The notes under the pieces: model-generated
Told to the model about the DNA's origin: nothing
What the model saw: the letters and a program-made list of their open reading frames with translations, nothing else
The model's database searches: none
Position numbers and translations under genes: made by a program
Assembly (NCBI RefSeq): GCF_008244685.1
Contig: NZ_VTFT01000002.1
Span: 124,001-188,000, forward strand
Direction of reading: 5' to 3'
Length of the DNA stretch: 64,000 nt
Source: Luteimonas viscosa
GTDB taxonomy: Bacteria; Pseudomonadota; Gammaproteobacteria; Xanthomonadales; Xanthomonadaceae
Part shown: positions 28,987 through 37,009 of the stretch, piece by piece
Layout of the letters: each line of letters starts with the position of its first letter
How positions within the stretch are numbered: position 1 is the stretch's first letter

Positions 28987-29561
28987 TGGATCGTCGCGGA
29001 CTGCTGAAGATGATCGCGTCCGCCACCGGCGTGGCGATGGTCGGCATGCCGGCCTTCGTGCTCGGGCAGGCGCCGGTTCCGCAGGCGGGCGCGGACTTTA
29101 CCGCCGAAGACATCGCGTTGCTGGACGAGATCGCCGAATCGATCATCCCGCGCACCGATACGCCCGGCGCGAAGGACGCGGAGGTGGGGGCGTTCATGGC
29201 GCGCTTCGTCACCGACTGCTACACCCCCGAGGACCAGGCCGCCTTCCGCGCTGGGCTGGCCGACCTGGACCGTCGTGCCGACGGAAGCTTCATGGCCTTG
29301 CCGCCCGCGGCCCGCCTGGAAATGCTCACCGCCCTGGACCGAGAGGCGGTGGAACAGGCGCGTCGGGCATGGGTGGCCGCCGACGGATCCGGCAGCGGGA
29401 GCGGGGTGCACGCCTTCACGATGATCAAGCAGCTGGTGCTCTTCAGCTTCTTCACCTCGAAGGTGGGCGCCACCGAGGTGCTGCGCTACGACCCGGTGCC
29501 CGGGGGCTACGACGGCGACCTGCCCTACGAACCCGGCACGCCGGCATGGGCGACACGATGA
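28986..29561 (+). CDS. TAT-exported small subunit of the GMC dehydrogenase (gluconate 2-dehydrogenase subunit 3 family)
   Basis: A 191-aa protein with a twin-arginine signal (MDRRGLLKMIASATGVAMVG) and the subunit-3 core: EDIALLDEIAESIIPRTDTPGAKDAEVGAF, FTMIKQLVLFSFFTSKVGATE, YDPVPGGYDGDLPY. In related dehydrogenases this subunit folds and escorts the flavoprotein through the TAT pathway. It is translationally coupled to the GMC gene upstream and overlaps the DUF1080 gene downstream by four bases (ATGA). Confidence 0.85.
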   Translation: MDRRGLLKMIASATGVAMVGMPAFVLGQAPVPQAGADFTAEDIALLDEIAESIIPRTDTPGAKDAEVGAFMARFVTDCYTPEDQAAFRAGLADLDRRADGSFMALPPAARLEMLTALDREAVEQARRAWVAADGSGSGSGVHAFTMIKQLVLFSFFTSKVGATEVLRYDPVPGGYDGDLPYEPGTPAWATR

Positions 29562-30334
29562 TGCGCGGCCGCTGCCCCCGCTCGCGGCGCGACCGCGTGG
29601 CCGCACGCGCGCTCCTGCTCACCGGTGGCATGTTGGCCAGTGCCGCTGCGCTTGCCCACGATCCCTCGGCCGATCCGGCGAAGACCGAAGCCTGGACCCC
29701 GGTACCGCCGGTGGTGGCCACGCCCGTGGGCGCGGCGCCATCGGATGCGGTGGTGCTGTTCGACGGCAGCGGCCTGGCGGCGTGGGAGTCGGAGCAGGGC
29801 GGCGATGCGCCGTGGAAGGTGGCCGATGGCGCCGTCACCGTGGTGCCCGGCAGTAGGGGCATCCGCACCCGCCAGCGCTTCTGCGACATCCAGCTGCACA
29901 TCGAGTGGCGCAGCCCGGCGCAGACCCGCGGCGTCGACGGCCAGAACCGCGGCAACAGCGGCGTCTTCCTGCAGGAGATGTACGAGCTGCAGGTGCTCGA
30001 CAGCCACGACAATCCCACCTATCCCAACGGCCAGGCGGCCTCGATCTACAAGCAGGCCATCCCGCTGGTGAACGCCTCGCGCCCGCCGGGCGAGTGGCAG
30101 TCCTACGAAGTGATCTGGAAGGCCCCGCGCTTCTCCGATGGCGGCGGCCTGCTGGCACCCGCGCGCATCACCGTGCTGCACAACGGCGTGCTGGTGCAGG
30201 ACGACACCGTCATCGCCGGCACCACCGAATACCGCGGTCCGCCCAGCTACGCCCCGCACGGCTGCGCCCCGATCTATCTGCAGGACCACGACTCCGAGGT
30301 CAGCTTCCGCAACATCTGGGTGCGGGAACTCTAG
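29558..30334 (+). CDS. Exported DUF1080-type (3-keto-disaccharide hydrolase family) protein
   Basis: A 258-aa concanavalin-like protein with a basic N-terminus and Sec-type signal (RALLLTGGMLASAAALA). DUF1080 motifs are clear: VVLFDGSGLAAWES, GNSGVFLQEMYELQVLDS, ASIYKQAIPLVNASRPPGEWQSYEVIWKAPRF, GPIYLQDH-like PIYLQDHDSEVSFRNIWVREL. The family is known for cleaving 3-keto-glucosides produced by C3 dehydrogenases, which fits the two genes just upstream. It would act in the periplasm or on the outer membrane. It is the last gene of the rightward operon and is followed by a strong hairpin. Confidence 0.85.
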   Translation: MMRGRCPRSRRDRVAARALLLTGGMLASAAALAHDPSADPAKTEAWTPVPPVVATPVGAAPSDAVVLFDGSGLAAWESEQGGDAPWKVADGAVTVVPGSRGIRTRQRFCDIQLHIEWRSPAQTRGVDGQNRGNSGVFLQEMYELQVLDSHDNPTYPNGQAASIYKQAIPLVNASRPPGEWQSYEVIWKAPRFSDGGGLLAPARITVLHNGVLVQDDTVIAGTTEYRGPPSYAPHGCAPIYLQDHDSEVSFRNIWVREL

Positions 30335-30358
30335 CGGCGCGCGGGCGCCGGGTACGAT

Positions 30359-30401
30359 CCGGGCAGCATGCGCGACCCGGGCACGGTCGCGCGCTGCCCG
30401 G
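30359..30401. terminator. Bidirectional hairpin between the converging glycoside operons
   Basis: A 16-bp stem in two parts (CCGGGCAGC + GCGCGAC pairing with GTCGCGC + GCTGCCCGG, one 2-base bulge) around a 9-base loop, 25 bases after the DUF1080 stop and 17 bases before the end of the facing gene. Very stable in either transcript. Confidence 0.75.
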
Positions 30402-30417
30402 GTGCCGGGCACGACGG

Positions 30418-31206
30418 TCAGCCCACGGGATACGCGAACTCGCTCAGCCCGAGGTCCGCCAGCACCGTCTCCAGATGACGGTAGGCCTCCGGCGTCGGCC
30501 CGGGGTAGTCCCCGGCGATCGCCACGTTGCCCATGTAGCCGATGTCTTCCATGCCGTCCGGCGTGCAAAAGTAGGCGGCCAGGACCAGGTTGCGCAGCCG
30601 GGCGAAGGCCTCGGCCATGCGCTGGAACTGCCGCGGAGTCTGGTCGTTGCGATAGGCGATGTCGTCGATGATCGCCAGCTGCTGCGCCGTGGCCAGCGTC
30701 GCGAACGGCTGCGAGAAGCGCAGGGCGGCTTCGTCGTCGAGCCAGGCGAGGGCCGACAGCACGGTCAGCCGGTCCTGCTGCTGGTCGGGGTAGGGCGCAC
30801 TCACCCATTCGTCGATCACCGTCGGCACCTGCACGGCGGACGCCGACGGCGACTTGCCTTCCGCCGGGACGATGATGTCCGACAGCAATGCCAGCAGCGA
30901 CAGCTGGTCCGGCGTCAACGTCAGCGGCCAGGGCGCTTCAGGCGGCGTGATCAGGTCCGGATCCTTGCCGTAACCGCTGGCCGTCACCGGCTGCAGGTCC
31001 AGCTCGGGCCAATGTCCCGCATCCGCGAGGCCGTCGGGGGCATCTCCCGTCGATGGCGACCCGCAGGCGGACAATGCAGGCAGCATGGCGCTTGCCGCCA
31101 GCGCGGCCAGCAGCTTGAGCGAATCGCGCCGGCTCAGCTTGTTCGCGTACGCAGGTGCGTCGCTGTCGGTTCGGGCGGCAATGCCCTGGTCGTCTGGGTT
31201 CCGCAT
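30418..31206 (-). CDS. Second TAT-exported small subunit (gluconate 2-dehydrogenase subunit 3 family), lipoprotein-like
   Basis: A 262-aa protein with a twin-arginine motif SRRDSLKLLAALAASAML running into a lipobox-like LSAC, so it may be a TAT lipoprotein. The mature part has LTPDQLSLLALLSDIIVPAEGKSPSASAVQVPTVIDEWVS and the closing FCTPDGMEDIGYMGNVAIAGDYPGPTPEAY, both typical of subunit 3. Its start overlaps the GMC gene stop by one base, so it is the partner of the GMC protein encoded immediately upstream, in the same order as in the other operon. Confidence 0.85.
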   Translation of the reverse strand: MRNPDDQGIAARTDSDAPAYANKLSRRDSLKLLAALAASAMLPALSACGSPSTGDAPDGLADAGHWPELDLQPVTASGYGKDPDLITPPEAPWPLTLTPDQLSLLALLSDIIVPAEGKSPSASAVQVPTVIDEWVSAPYPDQQQDRLTVLSALAWLDDEAALRFSQPFATLATAQQLAIIDDIAYRNDQTPRQFQRMAEAFARLRNLVLAAYFCTPDGMEDIGYMGNVAIAGDYPGPTPEAYRHLETVLADLGLSEFAYPVG

Positions 31207-32885
31207 CACAGCGCCCCCGCCTTGAGTTGGTCGGCCAGCCAGGCGCTGTTGCGCATCGCCAGCGTCATGATGGTCAGGGTGCAGTTCTTGTGCGGGTTGG
31301 AGGCGAACACGCCGCCGTCCATCACGAACAGGTTCGGACAGTCCCAGGTCTGGCCCCACTGGTTGGTCACCGAGTCCTCGGGCGAGTCGCCCATCCGGGT
31401 GGTGCCGACCTCGTGGATGATCTCGCCGCCCTTCTTGATCGCCTCTTCCGCGGCAGGCAACTCGCCGACGGTCGCGCCCATGGTTTCCAGGATGGCCTTC
31501 GCGGTCTTGAGGCCGTGCTCGACCTGCTTGAGTTCGTGCTCGGACCATTTCCAGTGGAAACGCGGCACCGGGATGCCCCATTTGTCCGTGACGCTCGGGT
31601 CGATGTCCATGTAGCAGTCGTCGTTCGGCAGCATCTCGCCACGGAGCGCGAAGTGCACGTAGGCGCCGTAGTGCGCGCGCACCTGCTGTTTCAGCGCGGT
31701 GCCGTAGCCTTGCAGGTCGCCGCTCACGTAGGCGCCCGGCTCGGCGAAGCGTCCGCCCAGTTCGAAGTGGTAGCCGCGCGGGAAATCCAGTTCCTTGTCG
31801 GCATGCGCCTGGTGGCCCCACCAGGGAATGAACAGGTGGTTGGCGGTGTGGCCGTCCTCGTTGTAACGCGGCCGGTCCATCAGGGCCGGCACCAGCGCCG
31901 ACAGGCCCGCGCCGGTGGAGTCCATCAGGTTCCGGCCGACCTGGCCGCTGGAATTGGCGAGTCCGGCCGGGTGGCGTTCGGTTTTCGAGTTGAGCAGGAT
32001 GCGCGCCGTCTCGCAGGCGCTGGCGGCCAGGACCACCACCTTCGCGTCCACCTGCCGTTCGCTGCCGCTCTTCTTGTCGATATACGTCACGCCCGTGACT
32101 TGTCCGCCGGCATCGGTGGTCACGGTCTTGACCATGGCATCGGTGATGACCCGCAGGTGGCCGGTCGCCTGCGCCATCGGCAGCAGCGAGGTGGTGGTCT
32201 GGAACGCGGCGCCGATCGAGCAGCCGTAGCCGCACGGAGTGGCCCAGAAGCAGGGCGCGCGCTGGTCCAGCGCCCGGGTCAGGATGGCCCGGTGCATCGG
32301 CGCTGCCTCGATGCCGTGCTTCTTCGCCGCGGCGGCGATCAGCAGTTCCGGTATCCGTGGCGTGGGGGCCGGCTGCAGGACCCCGTCCGACGACGGCGGC
32401 ATGTCGTCCAGGCCGGTATTGGTGCCGCACACGCCCACCAGCGCTTCGGTCTTGTCGTACCAGGGCGCGATCTCGTCGTACTCGAACGGCCAGTCGGCGC
32501 CGAGGCCGTCCCGGCTCTTTGCCTTGAAGTCGTGTTCGCTGAAACGCAGCGCGTACCGGCCCCAGTGGTTGGTGCGGCCGCCCAGCATGCGTGCACGCCA
32601 CCACAGGAACTCGGTGCCTTCGGCGGTGGTGTAGGGCTCGTCCGGCACCTCCCAGCCGCCGCCCACCGTGGAATCGTAGAAGCCGAAGTCCTTGTCCGGC
32701 GTGGACGCGCCCATCAGCGGTGCGTCGCCATTGGGCCGGAACATCGGCGTTTCCGTGGTCGGATCGTAGTGGCGGCCGGCTTCGAGCAGCAGCACCTTGT
32801 GGCCCTGGCGGGTCAACTCGTACGCGGCCATGGCGCCGCCGGCGCCGGAGCCGACGACCAGCACGGTGTGGGCGAAATCGTTCAT
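31206..32885 (-). CDS. Second GMC-family FAD dehydrogenase (glucoside 3-dehydrogenase-like)
   Basis: A 559-aa GMC oxidoreductase: VVGSGAGGAMAAYELTRQG (FAD), LLLEAG, LGGRTNHWGRYALRFS, HEVGTTRMG and a C-terminal NPHKNCTLTIMTLAMR. Cys212, Cys218 and Cys222 show C-x5-C-x3-C, the [3Fe-4S] spacing of Burkholderia FAD-glucose dehydrogenase; as I recall, that enzyme's ligands carry these same residue numbers. It has no signal peptide and probably travels with the small subunit encoded next. It overlaps the fused TIM-DUF1080 gene upstream by four bases. It is clearly diverged from the other GMC protein in this island, so a different substrate is likely. Confidence 0.85.
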   Translation of the reverse strand: MNDFAHTVLVVGSGAGGAMAAYELTRQGHKVLLLEAGRHYDPTTETPMFRPNGDAPLMGASTPDKDFGFYDSTVGGGWEVPDEPYTTAEGTEFLWWRARMLGGRTNHWGRYALRFSEHDFKAKSRDGLGADWPFEYDEIAPWYDKTEALVGVCGTNTGLDDMPPSSDGVLQPAPTPRIPELLIAAAAKKHGIEAAPMHRAILTRALDQRAPCFWATPCGYGCSIGAAFQTTTSLLPMAQATGHLRVITDAMVKTVTTDAGGQVTGVTYIDKKSGSERQVDAKVVVLAASACETARILLNSKTERHPAGLANSSGQVGRNLMDSTGAGLSALVPALMDRPRYNEDGHTANHLFIPWWGHQAHADKELDFPRGYHFELGGRFAEPGAYVSGDLQGYGTALKQQVRAHYGAYVHFALRGEMLPNDDCYMDIDPSVTDKWGIPVPRFHWKWSEHELKQVEHGLKTAKAILETMGATVGELPAAEEAIKKGGEIIHEVGTTRMGDSPEDSVTNQWGQTWDCPNLFVMDGGVFASNPHKNCTLTIMTLAMRNSAWLADQLKAGAL

Positions 32886-34357
32886 CGCTTCAGTTCTTTG
32901 ATCTTGAGGTTCTTGAACCACACCACGTCGCCGTGGTCCTGCAGGCCGATATGGCCGCTGCTGTTGGCGGCGAACCCCGCCCAGTCGGCGAACTTGCTGG
33001 CCGCCACCAGCCGCTTCCACTCCGCGCTGCCGATCTCCACCGATGCGGTCTGCACGCCGTTCTGCCAGATGGTCAGCTGGCCCTGGTCGAGCAGGATGCG
33101 CACCCGGTTCCACTCGCCGGCGAGCCGGTGCGAGGCCTTGGGCGAGGCGATCATGTCGTACAGGGAGCCGGACAGGTGGGTGTCGAGCTTGTTGTCCGGA
33201 TGGCGCTCGTTGTCAAGGATCTGGATTTCCGGCGCGTGCGAGTAGATGTGCTCGCCGGTTTCATCCGCCAGGATGAAGATGCCGCTGTTGCCGACTTCCG
33301 AGATCTTCCAGTCCAGCCGGAGGTCGAAATCCTGGTAACGGGCTTTGGTCAGGATGTCGCCGCCGTCTGCGCCGGTCAGCTTGATGGCGCCATCCTCGAT
33401 GATCCACTTGTCGCCCAGCCCGTCCTGCTTGAAGTTGCGCCACTGCGACAGGTCCTTGCCATCGAACAGGAGTTGCCAGCCGTCGGCCTGTTCCTGCCTG
33501 CTCAGCTGGTTATCGGATGGCAGGTGTTCGGCGAGGAAGGCCGCGCCCGTCCGCACGACGGCGGCGGCGTCGCGCGGAAGGTCGTGCTCGATGATGTACC
33601 ACTGCACGCCGGCGTCGGCCGCGGCGGGAAGGATCGCATTCCAGTCGAGCACGCCCCGGCCCAGGGCGGTGAAGCCCTGTTCGTCCTGCGCCTGGCCCTC
33701 CGGCGCGTTGTCCTTGGCGTGGACCGCGTACACGCGCCCGGGGAACCTGCCGAGGAACTCAGCCGGGTCGTGGCCGGCGCGCGCCACCCAGGCCAGGTCC
33801 AGTTCGACCGCGAGCGCCGGCCCCGCGGCTTCGAACAGCAGCTCGAGCCCCGTCGTGCCGTCGTATTCGACCAGCTCGAACTCGTGGTTGTGGTACGCCA
33901 GCCGCATGCCCAGCGGCTGCAGGCGTCCGGCCAGGGCGCCCAGTTCCCTGCCCAGGGCGCGCCAGCCTTCCGCGTCGGTCGGCCGCTGCTCTTCCTGCAG
34001 CCAGGGCACCACCAGCATGCTGTTGCCGATGGCGCGGTGGGACGCCGCCATCGCGTCGAGGTCGCCGCGCAGGTCGGACAGCGCCACGTGGGCCGCGATC
34101 GGTTCGATCCCGTACTTGTCCAGCAGCCGTTTCAGCTCCGCGGCGGGGACGTTCTGCGTGCCGACCGTCTCCACCGCGCGGACGCCGGCGTCGTGGACGA
34201 TCTTCAGCTGGTCTTCGAGCGAGCCGGCGTTGCGCAGCGTGTACATCTGCACGGCGATGGGCTTGGCGGTGGCATCGCCCGGTTGCGCCCAGGCGGGCAG
34301 GGCGGTGCAGAGCGCGAGTGCGGCGATCGCGATCGTGCGCAGGGTACGGGTTGTCAT
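32882..34357 (-). CDS. Exported fusion of a TIM-barrel isomerase domain and a DUF1080 domain
   Basis: A 491-aa protein with a Sec signal (IAIAALALCTALPAWA). Residues about 33-285 form a xylose-isomerase-like barrel (PIAVQMYTLRNAGS..., LAYHNHEFELVEYDG, VELDLAWVARAGHDP, VYAVHAKDNAPEG, YIIEHD) with the metal-binding His/Glu/Asp set. Residues about 305-491 are DUF1080 (GWQLLFDGKDLSQWRNF, GNSGIFILADE, APEIQILDNERHPD, LYDMIASPKASHRLAGEWN, GHIGLQDHGDVVWFKNLKIKEL). The fusion joins keto-sugar cleavage and isomerisation in one periplasmic protein. In the other operon the two functions are separate genes. Confidence 0.85.
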   Translation of the reverse strand: MTTRTLRTIAIAALALCTALPAWAQPGDATAKPIAVQMYTLRNAGSLEDQLKIVHDAGVRAVETVGTQNVPAAELKRLLDKYGIEPIAAHVALSDLRGDLDAMAASHRAIGNSMLVVPWLQEEQRPTDAEGWRALGRELGALAGRLQPLGMRLAYHNHEFELVEYDGTTGLELLFEAAGPALAVELDLAWVARAGHDPAEFLGRFPGRVYAVHAKDNAPEGQAQDEQGFTALGRGVLDWNAILPAAADAGVQWYIIEHDLPRDAAAVVRTGAAFLAEHLPSDNQLSRQEQADGWQLLFDGKDLSQWRNFKQDGLGDKWIIEDGAIKLTGADGGDILTKARYQDFDLRLDWKISEVGNSGIFILADETGEHIYSHAPEIQILDNERHPDNKLDTHLSGSLYDMIASPKASHRLAGEWNRVRILLDQGQLTIWQNGVQTASVEIGSAEWKRLVAASKFADWAGFAANSSGHIGLQDHGDVVWFKNLKIKELKR

Positions 34358-34407
34358 GGTGTCCTCCGGAGATTGCGGTAACGGCGAATGGAATCCGCCC
34401 CGCGCTT

Positions 34408-34546
34408 AAGGCAACACTGAAAAATTGTCATTTCGAGCGTAGCGAGAAATCCATGCCGTTCACTTCCGACGTTGACCGGCTTGGCCGTTGTGAAGCTCTT
34501 CTCACTGCGTTCGGAACGACAAACCGGACTTTTAAGCATTGCCTTG
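34408..34546. repeat. Palindromic mobile-type repeat (MITE/REP-like)
   Basis: Imperfect inverted repeat of about 139 bp: AAGGCAA ends, then the family core TGTCATTTCGAGCGTAGCG (from 34426) facing CTTCTCACTGCG...GAACGACA (34498-34521). It lies between the Gfo/Idh gene and the fused TIM-DUF1080 gene, in a gap of about 250 bp that otherwise holds nothing I can name, and may split or end the leftward operon. Confidence 0.75.
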
Positions 34547-34607
34547 ACGCGCTGCAGGCAAAGGATACCGGCGCGGCCAGGGAGGGGTCCCGGCGCGCCG
34601 CAGGAAT

Positions 34608-35732
34608 TCAGGCGATCGGCATCCATGCGCGCGACCTCGACGAAGCGATGACGCGATCGACGATCAGCGCCGAACGCAGGCCGTCCTCGAAAGTCGGCAG
34701 GCCCTCCGGGCGTTCGTCCGCGATCGCCCGGTAGGTGTCGGCGACGAAGGCCTCGAAACAGTTGGCATAGCCCTGCGCATGGCCGGCGGGCAGCACCGAC
34801 AGCCGCCGTTGCTCAGCGCTGCCGGCGCCCGGCCCGCGCACGAACACTTCCTCGCGCTGGTCGGGATAGCCCATCCACAGCCGCTCGCAGTCCTCCTGGT
34901 CGAACGCCACGCTGGCCTTCGCCCCGTCGATCTCGAACCACAGGCGGTTGCGGCGCCCGGCCGAGACCTGGCTGACGGTGACGGTCGCCAGCGTGCCGTT
35001 GCCGGTCCTGAACATGGCCGCGGCCACGTCCTCGCTGGACACGGCCTGGGTGTCGCCGCCGGCGGCCGGCGTGGTGAAGCTCTTGCCGGTCGCCACGCCG
35101 CGCTCGGCGATCACCGTTTCGAACACCGCGCTGACTTCGGCGAAGCGCTCGCCGCCCACCCACTCCACCAGGTCGCACCAGTGCGAGCCGATGTCGGCGA
35201 ACACGCGCGATGCGCCGCCCAGCGCCGGATCCACGCGCCAGTTGTTGCTGGCCGGATCCAGCAGCCAGTCCTGCAGGTAGCTGCCGTGGATCAGGCGCAG
35301 CGGTCCCAGATCGCCCGCGGCGATGCGCGCACGCGCCTCGCGCACCACCGGGTGGTAACGGTAGACGAAGGGCACCGTGGCCACCTGCCCGGTGGACGCG
35401 GCCAGCGCGGCCAGGGCGCGCGCGTCTTCCAGGGTGGTGGCCAGCGGCTTCTCGCAGACCACGTGCTTGCCGGCCTCCAGCGCCGCCTGCGCCATCGACC
35501 GGTGCAGGTGGTTGGGCGTGCACACATGCACGACCTGCACCTGCGGGTCGGCGATCACGTCCTCGATTCCGCCATAGCCCCGGGCCACGCCCCAGGCCTG
35601 CGCCACTTCCTGCGCACGCGCGGGCGAGGACGCGGCCACGCCGCGCACGGTGGCGCCGGCCAGCACCGCCGCGCGGCGGTGCACCGCACCGATCATGCCG
35701 GTGCCGACGATGGCGACTCCCAGCGTACCCAT
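34608..35732 (-). CDS. Gfo/Idh/MocA-family sugar oxidoreductase
   Basis: A 374-aa cytoplasmic dehydrogenase: Rossmann start VAIVGTGMIGAVHRRAA, the signature CEKPLATT (catalytic-site Lys), and the second-domain ADIGSHWCDLVEWVGG with the likely catalytic His. Members oxidise or reduce sugars and inositols with a nicotinamide cofactor. Placed after an MFS importer (10-base gap) and a TIM-barrel isomerase gene, it probably handles the imported keto-sugar; family members that reduce 3-keto sugars are known. Confidence 0.85.
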   Translation of the reverse strand: MGTLGVAIVGTGMIGAVHRRAAVLAGATVRGVAASSPARAQEVAQAWGVARGYGGIEDVIADPQVQVVHVCTPNHLHRSMAQAALEAGKHVVCEKPLATTLEDARALAALAASTGQVATVPFVYRYHPVVREARARIAAGDLGPLRLIHGSYLQDWLLDPASNNWRVDPALGGASRVFADIGSHWCDLVEWVGGERFAEVSAVFETVIAERGVATGKSFTTPAAGGDTQAVSSEDVAAAMFRTGNGTLATVTVSQVSAGRRNRLWFEIDGAKASVAFDQEDCERLWMGYPDQREEVFVRGPGAGSAEQRRLSVLPAGHAQGYANCFEAFVADTYRAIADERPEGLPTFEDGLRSALIVDRVIASSRSRAWMPIA

Positions 35733-35742
35733 GGCGCGGCCC

Positions 35743-36966
35743 TCAGTGCGCGGGCGAAGCGGCAGGCGCCGCCGTCCGCCCTTCGCGGAACAGGAACAGG
35801 AAGGCCACCAGCACCACGAACGCGACCCCGGCCGGGAACAGCCAGATCCGCTCCCAATCCGGGCCGGCGTCGGTGGTGTAGTGCTCCACGACCGCGCCCG
35901 ACAGGAAGGTGCCGATCAGCATGCCCACGCCGTAGGTGGCCAGGGTGATGAAACCCTGCGCGCTGCTGCGGAATTTCTGCCCGGCGTGCGCATCGGTGTA
36001 GATCTGACCGGTGACGAAGAAGAAGTCGTAGCAGATGCCGTGCAGCACGATGCCGATCACCAGCAGCGCGAAGCCCGCGTCCGCGTCGCCGAAGGCGAAC
36101 ATCACGTAGCGCAGCACCCACGCGCCCATGCCCACCGCCAGCATCACCTTCACTCCCAGGCGCACGAACAGGAACGGCATGGCCAGCATCAGCAGCACTT
36201 CGGACACCTGGCCCAATGACTGCAGCCCGGCCGCGCCGCGCACGCCGACGTCGTTGAGGAAGGGGTTGGTGAAGTTGTAGTAGAACGACAGCGGGATGCA
36301 GATCGCGATCGAGGCGAGGAAGAACACCAGGTAGGCGCGCGACTTGAGCAGGTGCAGCGCCGCATCCAGCCCGAGGATCTCGCCCAGCTTCGCACCCCGC
36401 TCGCGCGCCAGCGGCGGCGTGTGCGGCAGGGTCAGCGCGTACAGGCCCAGCACCGCCGAAGCGATCGCGGCCATCCTGAAGGTGAAGTCCAGGCGCTGGG
36501 TCTGCTCCCAGCCCAGCCAGCCGATGAGCACGCCGGCGACGATCCAGCCGATGCTGCCGGCCACGCGCACCGGCGGGAACTGCTTCTCCGGCGACTGCAT
36601 GTGCCGCATCGCGATGCTGGTGGCCAGCGCCAGGGTCGGCATGAACAGCAGCATGTAGCCGAACACGAACCCGGAGAACGCGTTGAAGCTGGTGGCCGTC
36701 GACGCGCCCCACATCAGCGCCGCGCCGGCCAGGTGCAGCAGGGCGAGGATGCGCTGCGCGGCGAAGTAGCGGTCGGCGATCAGCCCGACCAGGAACGGCG
36801 CGACGATCGCGCCGACCGACTGGCTGAGGAACGCGGTCGCCACCTGGCTGGCGCTGGCCTGCAGGGGGCCATTGACCAGGTACGTGCCCAGGGTCACGAA
36901 CCAGGCGCCCCAGATGAAGAACTGCAGGAACATCATCACGCCAAGGCGCGACATCGTGGCCGTCAT
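35743..36966 (-). CDS. MFS transporter of the nucleoside:H+ symporter type, probable sugar importer
   Basis: A 407-aa, 12-segment transporter. The N-terminal LGVMMFLQFFIWGAWFVTLGTYL and GLIADRYFAAQRIL are typical of the NupG/nucleoside-symporter branch often found in sugar-catabolic islands. The start ATG 36966 has GGGAGGGG upstream. It is the middle gene of the leftward set TIM barrel - transporter - Gfo/Idh, and would bring the product of periplasmic oxidation and cleavage into the cell. The substrate is inferred from neighbours only. Confidence 0.85.
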   Translation of the reverse strand: MTATMSRLGVMMFLQFFIWGAWFVTLGTYLVNGPLQASASQVATAFLSQSVGAIVAPFLVGLIADRYFAAQRILALLHLAGAALMWGASTATSFNAFSGFVFGYMLLFMPTLALATSIAMRHMQSPEKQFPPVRVAGSIGWIVAGVLIGWLGWEQTQRLDFTFRMAAIASAVLGLYALTLPHTPPLARERGAKLGEILGLDAALHLLKSRAYLVFFLASIAICIPLSFYYNFTNPFLNDVGVRGAAGLQSLGQVSEVLLMLAMPFLFVRLGVKVMLAVGMGAWVLRYVMFAFGDADAGFALLVIGIVLHGICYDFFFVTGQIYTDAHAGQKFRSSAQGFITLATYGVGMLIGTFLSGAVVEHYTTDAGPDWERIWLFPAGVAFVVLVAFLFLFREGRTAAPAASPAH

Positions 36967-37009
36967 TGCATCCCCTCCCAGGGTGTTGCCCGCATCACGC
37001 GGTATGGAT

